Shown piece by piece: positions 7,877 through 15,676 of a stretch of DNA of 26,832 bases; within the stretch, counting starts at the first letter, position 1; the number at the start of each line of letters is the position of its first letter. Source of the stretch: CAZIKB01 sp964539665 (GTDB lineage: Bacteria > Zhuqueibacterota > Zhuqueibacteria > Oceanimicrobiales > Oceanimicrobiaceae); the NCBI GenBank assembly GCA_964539665.1, contig CAZIKB010000093.1, positions 1 to 26,832 of the forward strand, given 5' to 3'. The notes below the pieces were generated by a model. That model was not told the origin of the DNA. It saw only the letters and a list, made by a program, of their open reading frames with translations, and did no database searches. Position numbers and translations under genes: made by a program.

Positions 7877-9205
7877 TTAATTATCAAACTGCTGAGCTGG
7901 ATTGTTTCCCGGATGATGATCCTCTTTCCTCGTATAATAACGGTTTGACATATTTAAGGGAAGTCCGATACCAAAGCTTGTTATCGGTGATAATCCCGAA
8001 TTGAGAAACCTCCTTAGGATTGAGCCCCAGGAATGACATTCATATCGAACCCATCGCATTCCATTCAAGAGCTCGTCTTCTGTCATCTTTGCGGGTTTAA
8101 AAACAACATGATTCTTCCCATGATAATGCGACCAATCTTTATCAATGATTCGATCCTCTTTATTAAGATTATTATACAGCGCCGTTCCCGGATAGGGCGT
8201 CAGGATATTGAATATGCATCCAATGAGACCGGTCTGCCGTGCAAACTCTAATGTCTTTTCGAATATTGAGACATCATCATGATCAAATCCGAAAATGAAC
8301 GAGGCATTCATAAAAATTCCATTGTTGTGAAGCCTCTTAATTCCCTCACTATATTGATCTACTTTATTGACTCTTTTATTAACTCCAGCAAGACTGCTGA
8401 TTGATAAAGAATCAACACCAATGAGGATACCTCGACAACCAGACTTGTAGGCAAGTTTAATGAGTTCTTCATCCTCAGTAAATTGAAAGGTAGCCTGAGA
8501 CACCCAGCGCACTTTGAGGGGAATTAAAGCCTCAAACAATTTTCTGGCATATTTAGGATTATCAATAATATTATCATCGAAGAACATGAGGCGCCGCACA
8601 CCGCTTTCTTTTATATCACGGATGACGTCTGCTATGGGTCTCATGCGGAAACCAGGGCCATGGGCGCATGAAATTGAACAAAAATCGCATTGACAAGAAC
8701 ATCCTCTGGTGGTGGATAGACTTCGCTTTACGATATAACGCTTTTTATTCAATAAATCCCAGCGGGGTATAGGGATATTTTTTAAATCCGATTGTTCCTT
8801 TGAACGATATATTTTTTTTAATGTACACTTGCTGAAGTCATCCATTAACCGTGCCCAAACATCTTCCACCTCACCGATTACAACAGCATCCGCATAATCA
8901 AGGCACTCATGAGGCAAAACTGATGGATGGATACCTCCCATCACAATTCTGCTGCCATTTTTTCGAAATTTCTGTGCTATCTCGTACGCCCGTAATGCTG
9001 TCGGAGTAATGACTGAAATTCCTACCAGATCAAATTGTTCTCCAAATGGAACGGTATCGACAAATTCATCAATGAGCCGAACATTAATTGCGGGAGGGGT
9101 GAGAGAAGCAATAAGTGGCAAATTATAATTCGCTACTCTAAAAGCTGCACCGCCCTTTGGATAACGGTCGGCCTCGATGGCGGGTGATATTAACAAAAAT
9201 TTCAT
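7877..9205 (-). CDS. B12-binding-domain radical SAM protein
   Basis: About 442 residues. The N-terminus (residues 1-130) is a cobalamin-binding-like Rossmann domain (MKFLLISPAIE, DLVGISVITPTALRAYEIA, RIVMGGIHPSVLP). The radical SAM core begins at TTRGCSCQCDFC, with the Fe-S cysteines at about 169, 173 and 176 (CxxxCxxC). It continues through FFDDNIIDNP and the GVDSLS strand to a C-terminal extension like that of methyltransferase-type members. Such enzymes often methylate or rearrange unactivated carbons. I prefer ATG 9205 (AGGAA 6 nt upstream) to the TTG two codons earlier. It follows the SPASM radical SAM gene by about 27 bp and is likely co-transcribed. Substrate unknown. Confidence 0.9.
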   Translation of the reverse strand: MKFLLISPAIEADRYPKGGAAFRVANYNLPLIASLTPPAINVRLIDEFVDTVPFGEQFDLVGISVITPTALRAYEIAQKFRKNGSRIVMGGIHPSVLPHECLDYADAVVIGEVEDVWARLMDDFSKCTLKKIYRSKEQSDLKNIPIPRWDLLNKKRYIVKRSLSTTRGCSCQCDFCSISCAHGPGFRMRPIADVIRDIKESGVRRLMFFDDNIIDNPKYARKLFEALIPLKVRWVSQATFQFTEDEELIKLAYKSGCRGILIGVDSLSISSLAGVNKRVNKVDQYSEGIKRLHNNGIFMNASFIFGFDHDDVSIFEKTLEFARQTGLIGCIFNILTPYPGTALYNNLNKEDRIIDKDWSHYHGKNHVVFKPAKMTEDELLNGMRWVRYECHSWGSILRRFLNSGLSPITSFGIGLPLNMSNRYYTRKEDHHPGNNPAQQFDN

Positions 9206-9232
9206 GTTCAATTCCTGGAATACAATTACATC

Positions 9233-10324
9233 TTAACCTGTTTTTAGGTGTTCAAAAAGAGGTATTTCTTTTGCTTTCGTTAATCCGAGTTTCAAGGGGC
9301 CTTTAAAATAATAAATGCTTAACAAGCCCTTAATCACAGACATGATCCTGTTTCTCCCTCCAGCACATCTTTGACACTGCGGATGTATAAATCGCCATTT
9401 CCTTAATCCATCCTGAAGCGTTTTTACTTTCTCTGATGTTAATAGAGACATTAAGGAATCGGTTCTCAAGTTTCCAAGTGACGTTTCACCATCATAGTCG
9501 ACACAGCATATGGTTACCTCACCATTACTCAAAACAGCTATATTCTTCAGTAATATTCCACAGTATCCGATTATCGCTGGAGATACTTTTTTCGACGTAA
9601 AAGTATTACCCCAGTCTGCAAAAAGCTGAATGAATACAGAAATTTGTTTGTCTATTTTTATTATTTTCAACGAATCTGTGTTGATTTTCAACAATTTCCG
9701 ATGAATCTCATCATAAGAAATTTTTATATCAAGAGTCGAATAGATATCGTATATCACTGCTGATAACTCTTGTTTAAATCCTCTTCCTTTCGATTCTATT
9801 GCAAGTGGACTATCTACCATGAAATACTTTCCAGTCGATGTGTTCATGAGGCTAACCTGTATTTCAATGGCATTCGAGGTTTGTTTCATCATCTGTATTG
9901 CTTTCAGGATTTTTTGATAATATTCGTTAAATGGTATTTCGGTGTTCCGAGCCAGATGATGGTCACAATTATTCGTTTGCATGGATATTGTAATTTGATC
10001 AATATCGGAATCGATAATTTTGCTCACATTCTTCTCGGTCAATAACGAACCATTTGTCGTCAATTCTACTCGAAGCCCGTGCTTCTTCGCGTAGACGACT
10101 GCATCAAAAATTCCGGGATGAAGGAGAGGCTCTCCAAGGAGATGAAAACTGACCGTATCTGTGATCCTTTCTTTTACGATTTCATTAATTCCTTTTCGTA
10201 AAAGTTCAAATGATAAATATTCCTTTTTTCTCTTTGATAGTGTAATTGGGCAGAAATCACATCGGAAATTGCATATATTTGATAATTCAAAGTATATTTT
10301 ATTTATTGGATTTATCCTGGCCAC
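9233..10324 (-). CDS. radical SAM/SPASM-domain protein
   Basis: A 363-residue enzyme with a GTG start and a weak ribosome site. The radical SAM motif CNFRCDFC places its cluster cysteines at residues 18, 22 and 25. It is followed by FHLLGEPLLHPG and VELTTNGSLL, both standard for the core. The C-terminus has a SPASM-type auxiliary-cluster region (CGILLKNIAVLSNGEVTICC, then CQRCAGG). SPASM proteins mature peptides or act on amino-sugar or nucleoside substrates. No small precursor-peptide gene is visible next to it, so peptide modification is not supported. The middle (residues 130-230) is longer than usual. It is flanked by the methyltransferase (67 bp upstream) and the B12 radical SAM gene. 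Confidence 0.9.
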   Translation of the reverse strand: MARINPINKIYFELSNICNFRCDFCPITLSKRKKEYLSFELLRKGINEIVKERITDTVSFHLLGEPLLHPGIFDAVVYAKKHGLRVELTTNGSLLTEKNVSKIIDSDIDQITISMQTNNCDHHLARNTEIPFNEYYQKILKAIQMMKQTSNAIEIQVSLMNTSTGKYFMVDSPLAIESKGRGFKQELSAVIYDIYSTLDIKISYDEIHRKLLKINTDSLKIIKIDKQISVFIQLFADWGNTFTSKKVSPAIIGYCGILLKNIAVLSNGEVTICCVDYDGETSLGNLRTDSLMSLLTSEKVKTLQDGLRKWRFIHPQCQRCAGGRNRIMSVIKGLLSIYYFKGPLKLGLTKAKEIPLFEHLKTG

Positions 10325-10391
10325 TAAATGATACCAATCTCATTTATTAAGATTTAATTGTCCAGTCGGAAACGAGTTGAGATTTAATTAA

Positions 10392-11225
10392 TTACAGCTT
10401 GAAAAGGAATGTCATATATTCTGCATACTGTTTAAACTGGCAAGAACTGAACCTCTCCCGATAATAGTCCGCCGCCTCTTTAAATTGGCGGAACTGCTTG
10501 AAGAAAAAAAGCTTTATTAAAAATAATTTAACCGGTGAAATGGTACTGATATACTGTTCAATCATGCCGAAGGATGGACGAATGTACTCTTCAAAAACAT
10601 GATCTGCAAAATAAAGGTTAGGAAATATATTTTCTGATATATCAATGGAGTCGATAAGAGTCAGTCCGTTGTTGCTGGCCCTTTCTTGATAATCTCCGGT
10701 GATATTAATTGTTCTTTTAAATTGATTAGAGTTTTGTTTTCTGAAAATTCCGGTAACTAACAAATAGCCGTTCTTTTTCAAGCATCGTAAGGTTTGACGA
10801 AAGCCTATGTCAGTCGCAAAATAATTTTGTGATTCGCTCATTAATATTAAATCGTATTTCATCTCGCTTTCAAAATCCTCAAACTTGCTCTGACAAAAAC
10901 TAATCTTGCTATCATTGTATCCATCAAAATATTTTTTATGATTTCCATCTGGGGAAAGTGCAGTTACTGTATATCCCCTTTCAGCAAGGGAAACAGCGAC
11001 ATCACCTATACCACAGCCTACGTCAAGAATCGTTTCAATTCCTTCAGGGATCATTTCTATCAATTTATTATTGAATCGAATCTGGGCCTTTTTTAGATTT
11101 TCAAGGGTATGTTCTTCATTTCCCTCCCAATAGCCAAAGTGTAAAGAATTTAAGCTCAAAATTTCCGTACAAAGAAAGAGTTCTAAATCAATATTGCTAT
11201 TTGTCATTAAAGTTTTTTTGGGCAT
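10392..11225 (-). CDS. class I SAM-dependent methyltransferase
   Basis: A 277-residue soluble protein. Motif I is ILDVGCGIGDVA (about 66-77), followed by GYTVTALSPDG for the ribose-binding acidic loop, and YDLILMSESQNYF as motif IV. The leading HFGYWEG segment is common in methyltransferases that alkylate small molecules or lipids (cyclopropane-synthase-like or UbiE-like). The C-terminal third, rich in Phe and Lys (KLFLIKLFFFKQFRQF), may touch membrane. The start is supported by AGGA 8 nt upstream. As the first gene behind the promoter at 11295-11323, it probably heads an operon with both radical SAM genes and the lipoprotein, suggesting a shared small-molecule or lipid modification pathway. 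Substrate unknown. Confidence 0.88.
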   Translation of the reverse strand: MPKKTLMTNSNIDLELFLCTEILSLNSLHFGYWEGNEEHTLENLKKAQIRFNNKLIEMIPEGIETILDVGCGIGDVAVSLAERGYTVTALSPDGNHKKYFDGYNDSKISFCQSKFEDFESEMKYDLILMSESQNYFATDIGFRQTLRCLKKNGYLLVTGIFRKQNSNQFKRTINITGDYQERASNNGLTLIDSIDISENIFPNLYFADHVFEEYIRPSFGMIEQYISTISPVKLFLIKLFFFKQFRQFKEAADYYRERFSSCQFKQYAEYMTFLFKL

Positions 11226-11248
11226 TCTAATTTTCCTGTGCTTAGGCT

Positions 11249-11266
11249 AATGGGTAAATACCCATT
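11249..11266. repeat. short palindrome at the edge of the 473-bp repeat
   Basis: AATGGGT-AAAT-ACCCATT forms a perfect 7-bp stem with a 4-base loop in the leader of the methyltransferase operon. The 473-bp direct repeat ends exactly at its last base. It could be a leader hairpin or a junction scar. Confidence 0.45.
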
Positions 11267-11294
11267 CGGTGTTGTGCACCTCCGTTGGTTGTTA

Positions 11295-11323
11295 AAGATA
11301 ATTAATAAACTGTCTGATGTCAA
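11295..11323 (-). promoter_or_regulatory. sigma70-type promoter for the methyltransferase/radical SAM operon
   Basis: Minus strand TTGACA (11323-11318), 17-nt spacer, TATCTT (11300-11295): near consensus. It points at the methyltransferase start 70 bp away. It is duplicated exactly in the second copy of the repeat. Confidence 0.75.
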
Positions 11324-11553
11324 GATAAAAATTGAAGGAAAAAGAAAGTATAGTGAAATTAGTGTGATCTGATTAAAAAAGGTAAAAGCGACATTCATTT
11401 AGGGGGAGGAATAAATTAACATCCTCTAATATTTTGATCCTTTTTTAGTTCAACTTCAGATGACAAATCCTTTCTCTATGTTACAAATTTTTTGACAGCC
11501 GTAGAGCATTGACACTAAGTACATCGTTTCAAAAATACGGTTACGAATCATTA

Positions 11554-11608
11554 GACAGGATTTACAGGATGAAATCGATTCCATCCTGTTTATCTTGTTA
11601 ATCCTGTC
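11554..11608. repeat. REP-like palindrome
   Basis: GACAGGATTTACAGGATG is followed by AAATCGATTC and the complementary half ending TTAATCCTGTC, with one arm extended by about 9 bases. I know similar CAGGAT palindromes as dispersed elements in several bacterial phyla. The second copy is at 15489-15543. Confidence 0.6.
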
Positions 11609-11987
11609 AATATGTTTATGTTACTGTATTTATGAAATTGGGTACTAAGTTCAGAGAAATCACAAATCGCTTCTTCGAACGGTTTTTTTACCACGTAAAC
11701 CTCGATTGGCGAGTTGGTTTTGTGTGTACAAGAAGCATAAGTGCTTACTCAATAACAGCTCATTTATTGAATACGATTGTCCCTTTTGTTTGAGCGATCA
11801 TGTTTACAGAAGACTCTGTTTGTGCTATGCCACCTCCAGTTGGGTGCGTACGATAACTAAAGTTTCAGCCACTGAAGGTATTTCCTGCACTGAAGCTATT
11901 AACCTAAACATGATTTTGAAATAGAACCAAAGTTTCCTCAAAAGCCCGCTGCCCTTCGGCCAATTGCAGGCGGAATTAGAAACCGGG

Positions 11988-12051
11988 AGACAACCGAACC
12001 AGACAGTGCCGCGGACTTGAACCAAAAGGCGACTGTCTTAAAAAGTTGTCT
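11988..12051 (-). other. attC recombination site of the caspase cassette
   Basis: Minus strand: R'' AGACAAC (12051-12045), spacer TTTTTA, L'' AGACAGTCGCC (12038-12028), a 17-nt loop, L' GGCACTGTCT (12010-12001), spacer GGTTCG, R' GTTGTCT (11994-11988). R'' and R' pair perfectly. The inner arms pair perfectly except for one extra C in L''. At 64 bp it is a textbook short attC. It lies 2 bp after the caspase-like gene's stop codon. AAGACAAC is the complement of GTTGTCTT at the predicted cassette start near 14956. Confidence 0.92.
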
Positions 12052-12053
12052 TG

Positions 12054-14576
12054 CTAAAATTTCACCAAAATCCTTTCTCTGTCTCCCAACACCTGAGGTA
12101 CCTGTTTTCGAAAAAATTCAGCATTTGCATAGTATGGGACACCTTGTCGTCCATCCAAAAGGAATTTTTCCATTTCGCCGACTGTAATTTCCCTGTTGCC
12201 ATTTTTATCAGCTTCTCCTTTCAAACCTTTCAGAAAAAAATATGTGAACATACTGTGTTTCATTTGAGGATACCAGTTTGAAATTTGATCTGACTTTGCT
12301 GATGAAAACAGTATTGCATTGGAATGTCTTAATAATGGATTCTTTACTTTGATGAGAATCGGACTGGCCTGTCGAATCAACATTTCTCCATCTCCAGAAT
12401 AACCTGAAAAACACGCGTCTAAAACAACGGTTAGATTTTTAGCTTTGAGTTGACTTAAATCATAATATAGGTCCTCAAGACGATAGGCATTGTCGTTGTT
12501 GACAAAGTTAGGATCGCAATCTGCCGGAACGAGAAATGCTTCTTGAGTGTTTGTATTTGGTGCGCCATGGCCAGAATAGTAAAAAAAGACATCGGATTCA
12601 TTTTCGTACATTAGTGCGGGCAATATCTGACGAACATGTGTTTTTAACTGCCCTGCAGTCATCACTTCATCGGGATTTCTGGGTAGAATTCGCCTTGGAT
12701 TGATACCAAGCACTTTTTCCGCATATTTCCGCATCCAGTGAGCGTCGCGATTAGCGAACTGAACTTTCGGTATCCCTGGATTTTGGTAATCTGCAATTCC
12801 AATGATGAGTGCGACAGCGTCCGGATTTTCTTCTGATGATTGCGGTATATCCTTTTCGATGTCGATTGAGAGACCAGCTACGGATTTCAGTTCACCCCTT
12901 ATTTCTTCTTCTCCTTTGAAGACAAATTTGGATGCCACCCTTTGGCGACTATTAACGGCCAGGCCCAGGTCTTTGGCTGTACCATATTTTTGTCTGGATT
13001 CGGTTACCAAAAGTTTGATTGGAATTTCTCCCGTTATGCGGTTATTAGTATAAATCGAAAAAGATACATCGCTGTAGTCATTGTAGGCCAATTCGCCCAG
13101 ATCATTGGTTCTTTGTGAGTTTTCAGCCAGATAAACATTTTGACCCAACACGACTCTTACTCTCACTGCCTTCGCTATGCCATATCCAACGTTTTGCACA
13201 CGAGCGGTGATTTTTGTTATTTCTCCCTGCTCGATCTGACCATTGGCGGAAGCGTCATCGATACCGACATCGACCACTTTGATATTTGGCGGCTCAAAGG
13301 CTTTGGTGTCGAAAGTGACAAAAATTGGATCGGGCTGAAAGCTGTTGTGCTCGGAGAATTCAATTTTAAGCTTGCAGGTTTCCGTTGGCACGGATAAGCC
13401 CGCTCGTAATTGAAAAGAAACCTGTCGACTCTCAGCAGGGGGAATGCGAGTTATGGTTTTAGTTGCGCCGAACTGAACATGGTGCATCATGGTTATAGCT
13501 TCCGGCATCACCGACACCCGGTAGGCCAGGCTTTTTCCTGTATTCTTCACCGACACAACCAGCTCTGCGGTTTCTTCGGCGTCAAGTTTATTGTTTCCAG
13601 ATGGTTCAATGAAGGCAGCGCTGGCAGTCAGGTTCAGTGGTCCTGCCTTGTCAAGACGGAAGGGCTGGGTATAAACTATCCGACCGTTGTTTTTATGAGT
13701 CCAGGCAAACTGTGTGGTAGCTTCCAGTTTAATCCAGTTGCCGCGCTCTTCAACAACTGAATACAGGTCTCCCTTCTGGCATTTTTGTACGACCTTGTAC
13801 TGCACTCCCGGACCGCTGCGGATGTTGTCCTGCGCAACAGTGATTTCGAGGTAGGGCTGGAGAAAATCGGCAGGTTTGAAGGTGAAGGACTGGTTGAGTT
13901 CAAGTGAATTGCTCCAGATTTGGACATTAATGGGCGAATCCGGGACTGGAGCATTAGCGCCGATGTTCAGGTCTGCGATGAGATCGATTCTGAATCGACC
14001 GTTGACAAGCTGTTTGTGAAGAATTTCATTTAAAGTAGGACTTTTGATATAGACATCACCTGAGTAATTGGAAGGTTGCCAATTACCACTCATTGATCCT
14101 AAATAATTGCTCTTTGACCTATATTGATTCGTGCTATCAATGCTTATCTTCCTCCATTCATCGTAAAATCCTGCATATATAACAATCCCCCCGAATACTA
14201 AAGCAGAGGCTGAATATTCAGACGCTTGGCTTCCTCTCTTCGCCATATCTACAATGGAAAGACCAACCAGTCCAGATCCAAGTGATACTAACGTCCAGCG
14301 TGGATGTTCTTTCCGATTTATTCGTCGTTCCTTATTAACCTCATAAGTTTTGAATCGTTTTTTTTGTTCAAGCTCAAGTGAAATTTCAAAATTATTTCGA
14401 GATGGATTCATGGTTTGAATTAATCGGTACTCTTGGTCAACTTCTTCTCGTTTCTCGGTTTGACTAATTTTTACCCACTTGCTTGTGCTTGAACAACCTG
14501 GTAAATTCATAGTAGCATTAATCATGACCAACACCACATAAACCGTAGACCTCGAGACTATTTTTTTTCTAAACAT
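12054..14576 (-). CDS. caspase-like (C14) lipoprotein with SH3 and CARDB-like domains
   Basis: An 840-residue exported protein. Signal peptide and lipobox NLPGC (cysteine near residue 28) predict membrane anchoring. After a hydrophobic, Gly-rich segment (about 95-130) comes a bacterial SH3 domain (ITVAQDNIRSGPGVQYKVVQ, WIKLEATTQFAWTH). Two CARDB/APHP-like repeats follow (LDAEETAELVVSVKNTGKSLA; QGEITKITARVQNVGYGIA). The C-terminal caspase fold starts at DAVALIIGIADYQNPG, with catalytic His670 in YYSGHG and Cys722 in LDACFSG. The start has AGGAG 7 nt upstream and overlaps the preceding 92-aa ORF as TAATG. Substrate unknown: protein quality control at the envelope, signalling and cell suicide are all possible. 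Confidence 0.92.
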   Translation of the reverse strand: MFRKKIVSRSTVYVVLVMINATMNLPGCSSTSKWVKISQTEKREEVDQEYRLIQTMNPSRNNFEISLELEQKKRFKTYEVNKERRINRKEHPRWTLVSLGSGLVGLSIVDMAKRGSQASEYSASALVFGGIVIYAGFYDEWRKISIDSTNQYRSKSNYLGSMSGNWQPSNYSGDVYIKSPTLNEILHKQLVNGRFRIDLIADLNIGANAPVPDSPINVQIWSNSLELNQSFTFKPADFLQPYLEITVAQDNIRSGPGVQYKVVQKCQKGDLYSVVEERGNWIKLEATTQFAWTHKNNGRIVYTQPFRLDKAGPLNLTASAAFIEPSGNNKLDAEETAELVVSVKNTGKSLAYRVSVMPEAITMMHHVQFGATKTITRIPPAESRQVSFQLRAGLSVPTETCKLKIEFSEHNSFQPDPIFVTFDTKAFEPPNIKVVDVGIDDASANGQIEQGEITKITARVQNVGYGIAKAVRVRVVLGQNVYLAENSQRTNDLGELAYNDYSDVSFSIYTNNRITGEIPIKLLVTESRQKYGTAKDLGLAVNSRQRVASKFVFKGEEEIRGELKSVAGLSIDIEKDIPQSSEENPDAVALIIGIADYQNPGIPKVQFANRDAHWMRKYAEKVLGINPRRILPRNPDEVMTAGQLKTHVRQILPALMYENESDVFFYYSGHGAPNTNTQEAFLVPADCDPNFVNNDNAYRLEDLYYDLSQLKAKNLTVVLDACFSGYSGDGEMLIRQASPILIKVKNPLLRHSNAILFSSAKSDQISNWYPQMKHSMFTYFFLKGLKGEADKNGNREITVGEMEKFLLDGRQGVPYYANAEFFRKQVPQVLGDRERILVKF

Positions 14577-14854
14577 TATTCTCTCCTGACTAATATTTCT
14601 TCATAAGTGGTAGCGTAGGGCTTTACATATGATATTCTCTCTAACCCAAAATTGGTATAAAACATCTTCTCAGCGCACAGTGCACGCGCCACATGCCTTA
14701 TTATTATTAGTGACTCCAAGGGTACTTTACCGTTTATATTTTGTATTTCGTTCATCATTGCTAAGAGAGTATTGGTAATCCTAATACAATTAGACAAAAT
14801 CAGCCATTTATTTTGTATTAGGATTAATAACCTGCAAATCACTGGTTTATTCAT
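14576..14854 (-). CDS. small protein translationally coupled to the caspase gene
   Basis: A 92-codon frame whose stop overlaps the caspase start by one base (TAATG), so the two are likely coupled. The first ATG (14854) has AAAGG immediately against it, too close for a good ribosome site. The true start may be an internal Met such as MMNEIQNINGKV near 14758. The N-terminus is Ile/Leu-rich and might be a short helix. The C-terminal part (RHVARALCAEKMFYTNFGLE...) has one Cys and no motif I recognise. It lies inside the same cassette as the caspase gene, just after the cassette start. It could be a regulator or leader peptide, or not a gene at all. Confidence 0.45.
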   Translation of the reverse strand: MNKPVICRLLILIQNKWLILSNCIRITNTLLAMMNEIQNINGKVPLESLIIIRHVARALCAEKMFYTNFGLERISYVKPYATTYEEILVRRE

Positions 14855-14973
14855 CCTTTGATGATAAATAAACCAAACTTTTCTATGTTAAAAAGTTGAT
14901 ATTTTTTTTTTAAAAAAGCGACATCAAATCATTCTCCTGTATTAACGGAAGACAACGATTTGAGATTTAACAA

Positions 14974-15002
14974 AAAGTATTAATTTTAGTCCGAAATGTC
15001 AA
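14974..15002 (-). promoter_or_regulatory. promoter just outside the caspase cassette
   Basis: Minus strand TTGACA (15002-14997), 17-nt spacer, TACTTT (14979-14974). The cassette junction GTTGTCTTCC begins about 18 bp further on, so the promoter lies upstream of the insertion point, as the Pc promoter does in classical integrons. Confidence 0.6.
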
Positions 15003-15053
15003 CATACTTTTTTACCCGGAAAACTTCATGAATTCTAACAAAAGTTTATTCTT

Positions 15054-15154
15054 CCTAACACTACCGACAAATCCATCCAAATAGAGATTTTTCAGGATGG
15101 ATAAACCTGAAATAAAAATCATTAATTACAGAAGACGGAGTTAGCCGCAATTAG
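15054..15154 (-). other. weak attC-like hairpin
   Basis: Minus strand has GGCTAAC at 15154-15148, an 8-bp perfect inverted pair ATCCATCC/GGATGGAT (15102-15095, 15078-15071), and GTTAGGA near 15060-15054. The core boxes are attC-like, but the two spacers are very unequal (about 45 and 10 bases), so this is at best a decayed site. Confidence 0.25.
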
Positions 15155-15200
15155 TAGATTCAGAAAGTAGTATTATAATATCAAAATGACTGTTAGATTG

Positions 15201-15673
15201 TCGGTGTTGTGCACCTCCGTTGGTTGTTAAAGATAATTAATAAACTGTCTGATGTCAAGATAAAAATTGAAGGAAAAAGAAAGTATAGTGAAATTAGTGT
15301 GATCTGATTAAAAAAGGTAAAAGCGACATTCATTTAGGGGGAGGAATAAATTAACATCCTCTAATATTTTGATCCTTTTTTAGTTCAACTTCAGATGACA
15401 AATCCTTTCTCTATGTTACAAATTTTTTGACAGCCGTAGAGCATTGACACTAAGTACATCGTTTCAAAAATACGGTTACGAATCATTAGACAGGATTTAC
15501 AGGATGAAATCGATTCCATCCTGTTTATCTTGTTAATCCTGTCAATATGTTTATGTTACTGTATTTATGAAATTGGGTACTAAGTTCAGAGAAATCACAA
15601 ATCGCTTCTTCGAACGGTTTTTTCCCACGCAAACCTCGATTGGCGAGTTGCTTTTTGTGTTCACAAGAAGCAT
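15201..15673. repeat. 473-bp direct repeat, copy 2
   Basis: Second copy of the unit at 11266-11738, ending 3 bp before the DUF2207 stop codon. It holds the same promoter (15230-15258) and palindrome (15489-15543). Its end contains a 68-bp inverted repeat, GCTTCTTCGAAC at 15604-15615 against GTTCACAAGAAGC at 15659-15671, with an inner CTCG/CGAG stem. That position and length would suit a decayed attC of the DUF2207 gene. Confidence 0.95.
15230..15258 (-). promoter_or_regulatory. duplicated sigma70-type promoter upstream of the caspase module
   Basis: Exact copy of 11295-11323 (TTGACA, 17-nt spacer, TATCTT), reading toward the 92-aa ORF and caspase gene. Confidence 0.7.
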
Positions 15674-15676
15674 TTC

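Larger units (their letters stand above)
11266..11738. repeat. 473-bp direct repeat, copy 1
   Basis: This segment recurs at 15201-15673 with a constant offset of 3935. By eye, 11266-11688 is identical to 15201-15623 (423 bases), and the last 50 bases differ by a few substitutions and two length changes. The unit contains a promoter, a CAGGATTTACAGGAT-type palindrome (11554-11608) and, at its far end, an inverted repeat that is better preserved in copy 2. No gene is visible in it. Copy 1 lies 41 bp before the methyltransferase start. Confidence 0.95.

Noticed and set aside
11207..11398. 63-codon minus frame overlapping the methyltransferase start
   Set aside because: It lies across the promoter and leader; no ribosome site and hydrophobic AT-driven composition.
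12012..12020. GGTTCAAGTCC on the minus strand, like a tRNA T-loop
   Set aside because: It is the loop of the attC at 11988-12051; no acceptor, D or anticodon stems can be formed around it.
11825..12025. 66-codon minus frame (MVQVRGTVWFG...)
   Set aside because: It starts inside the caspase attC and has no ribosome site; a chance frame.
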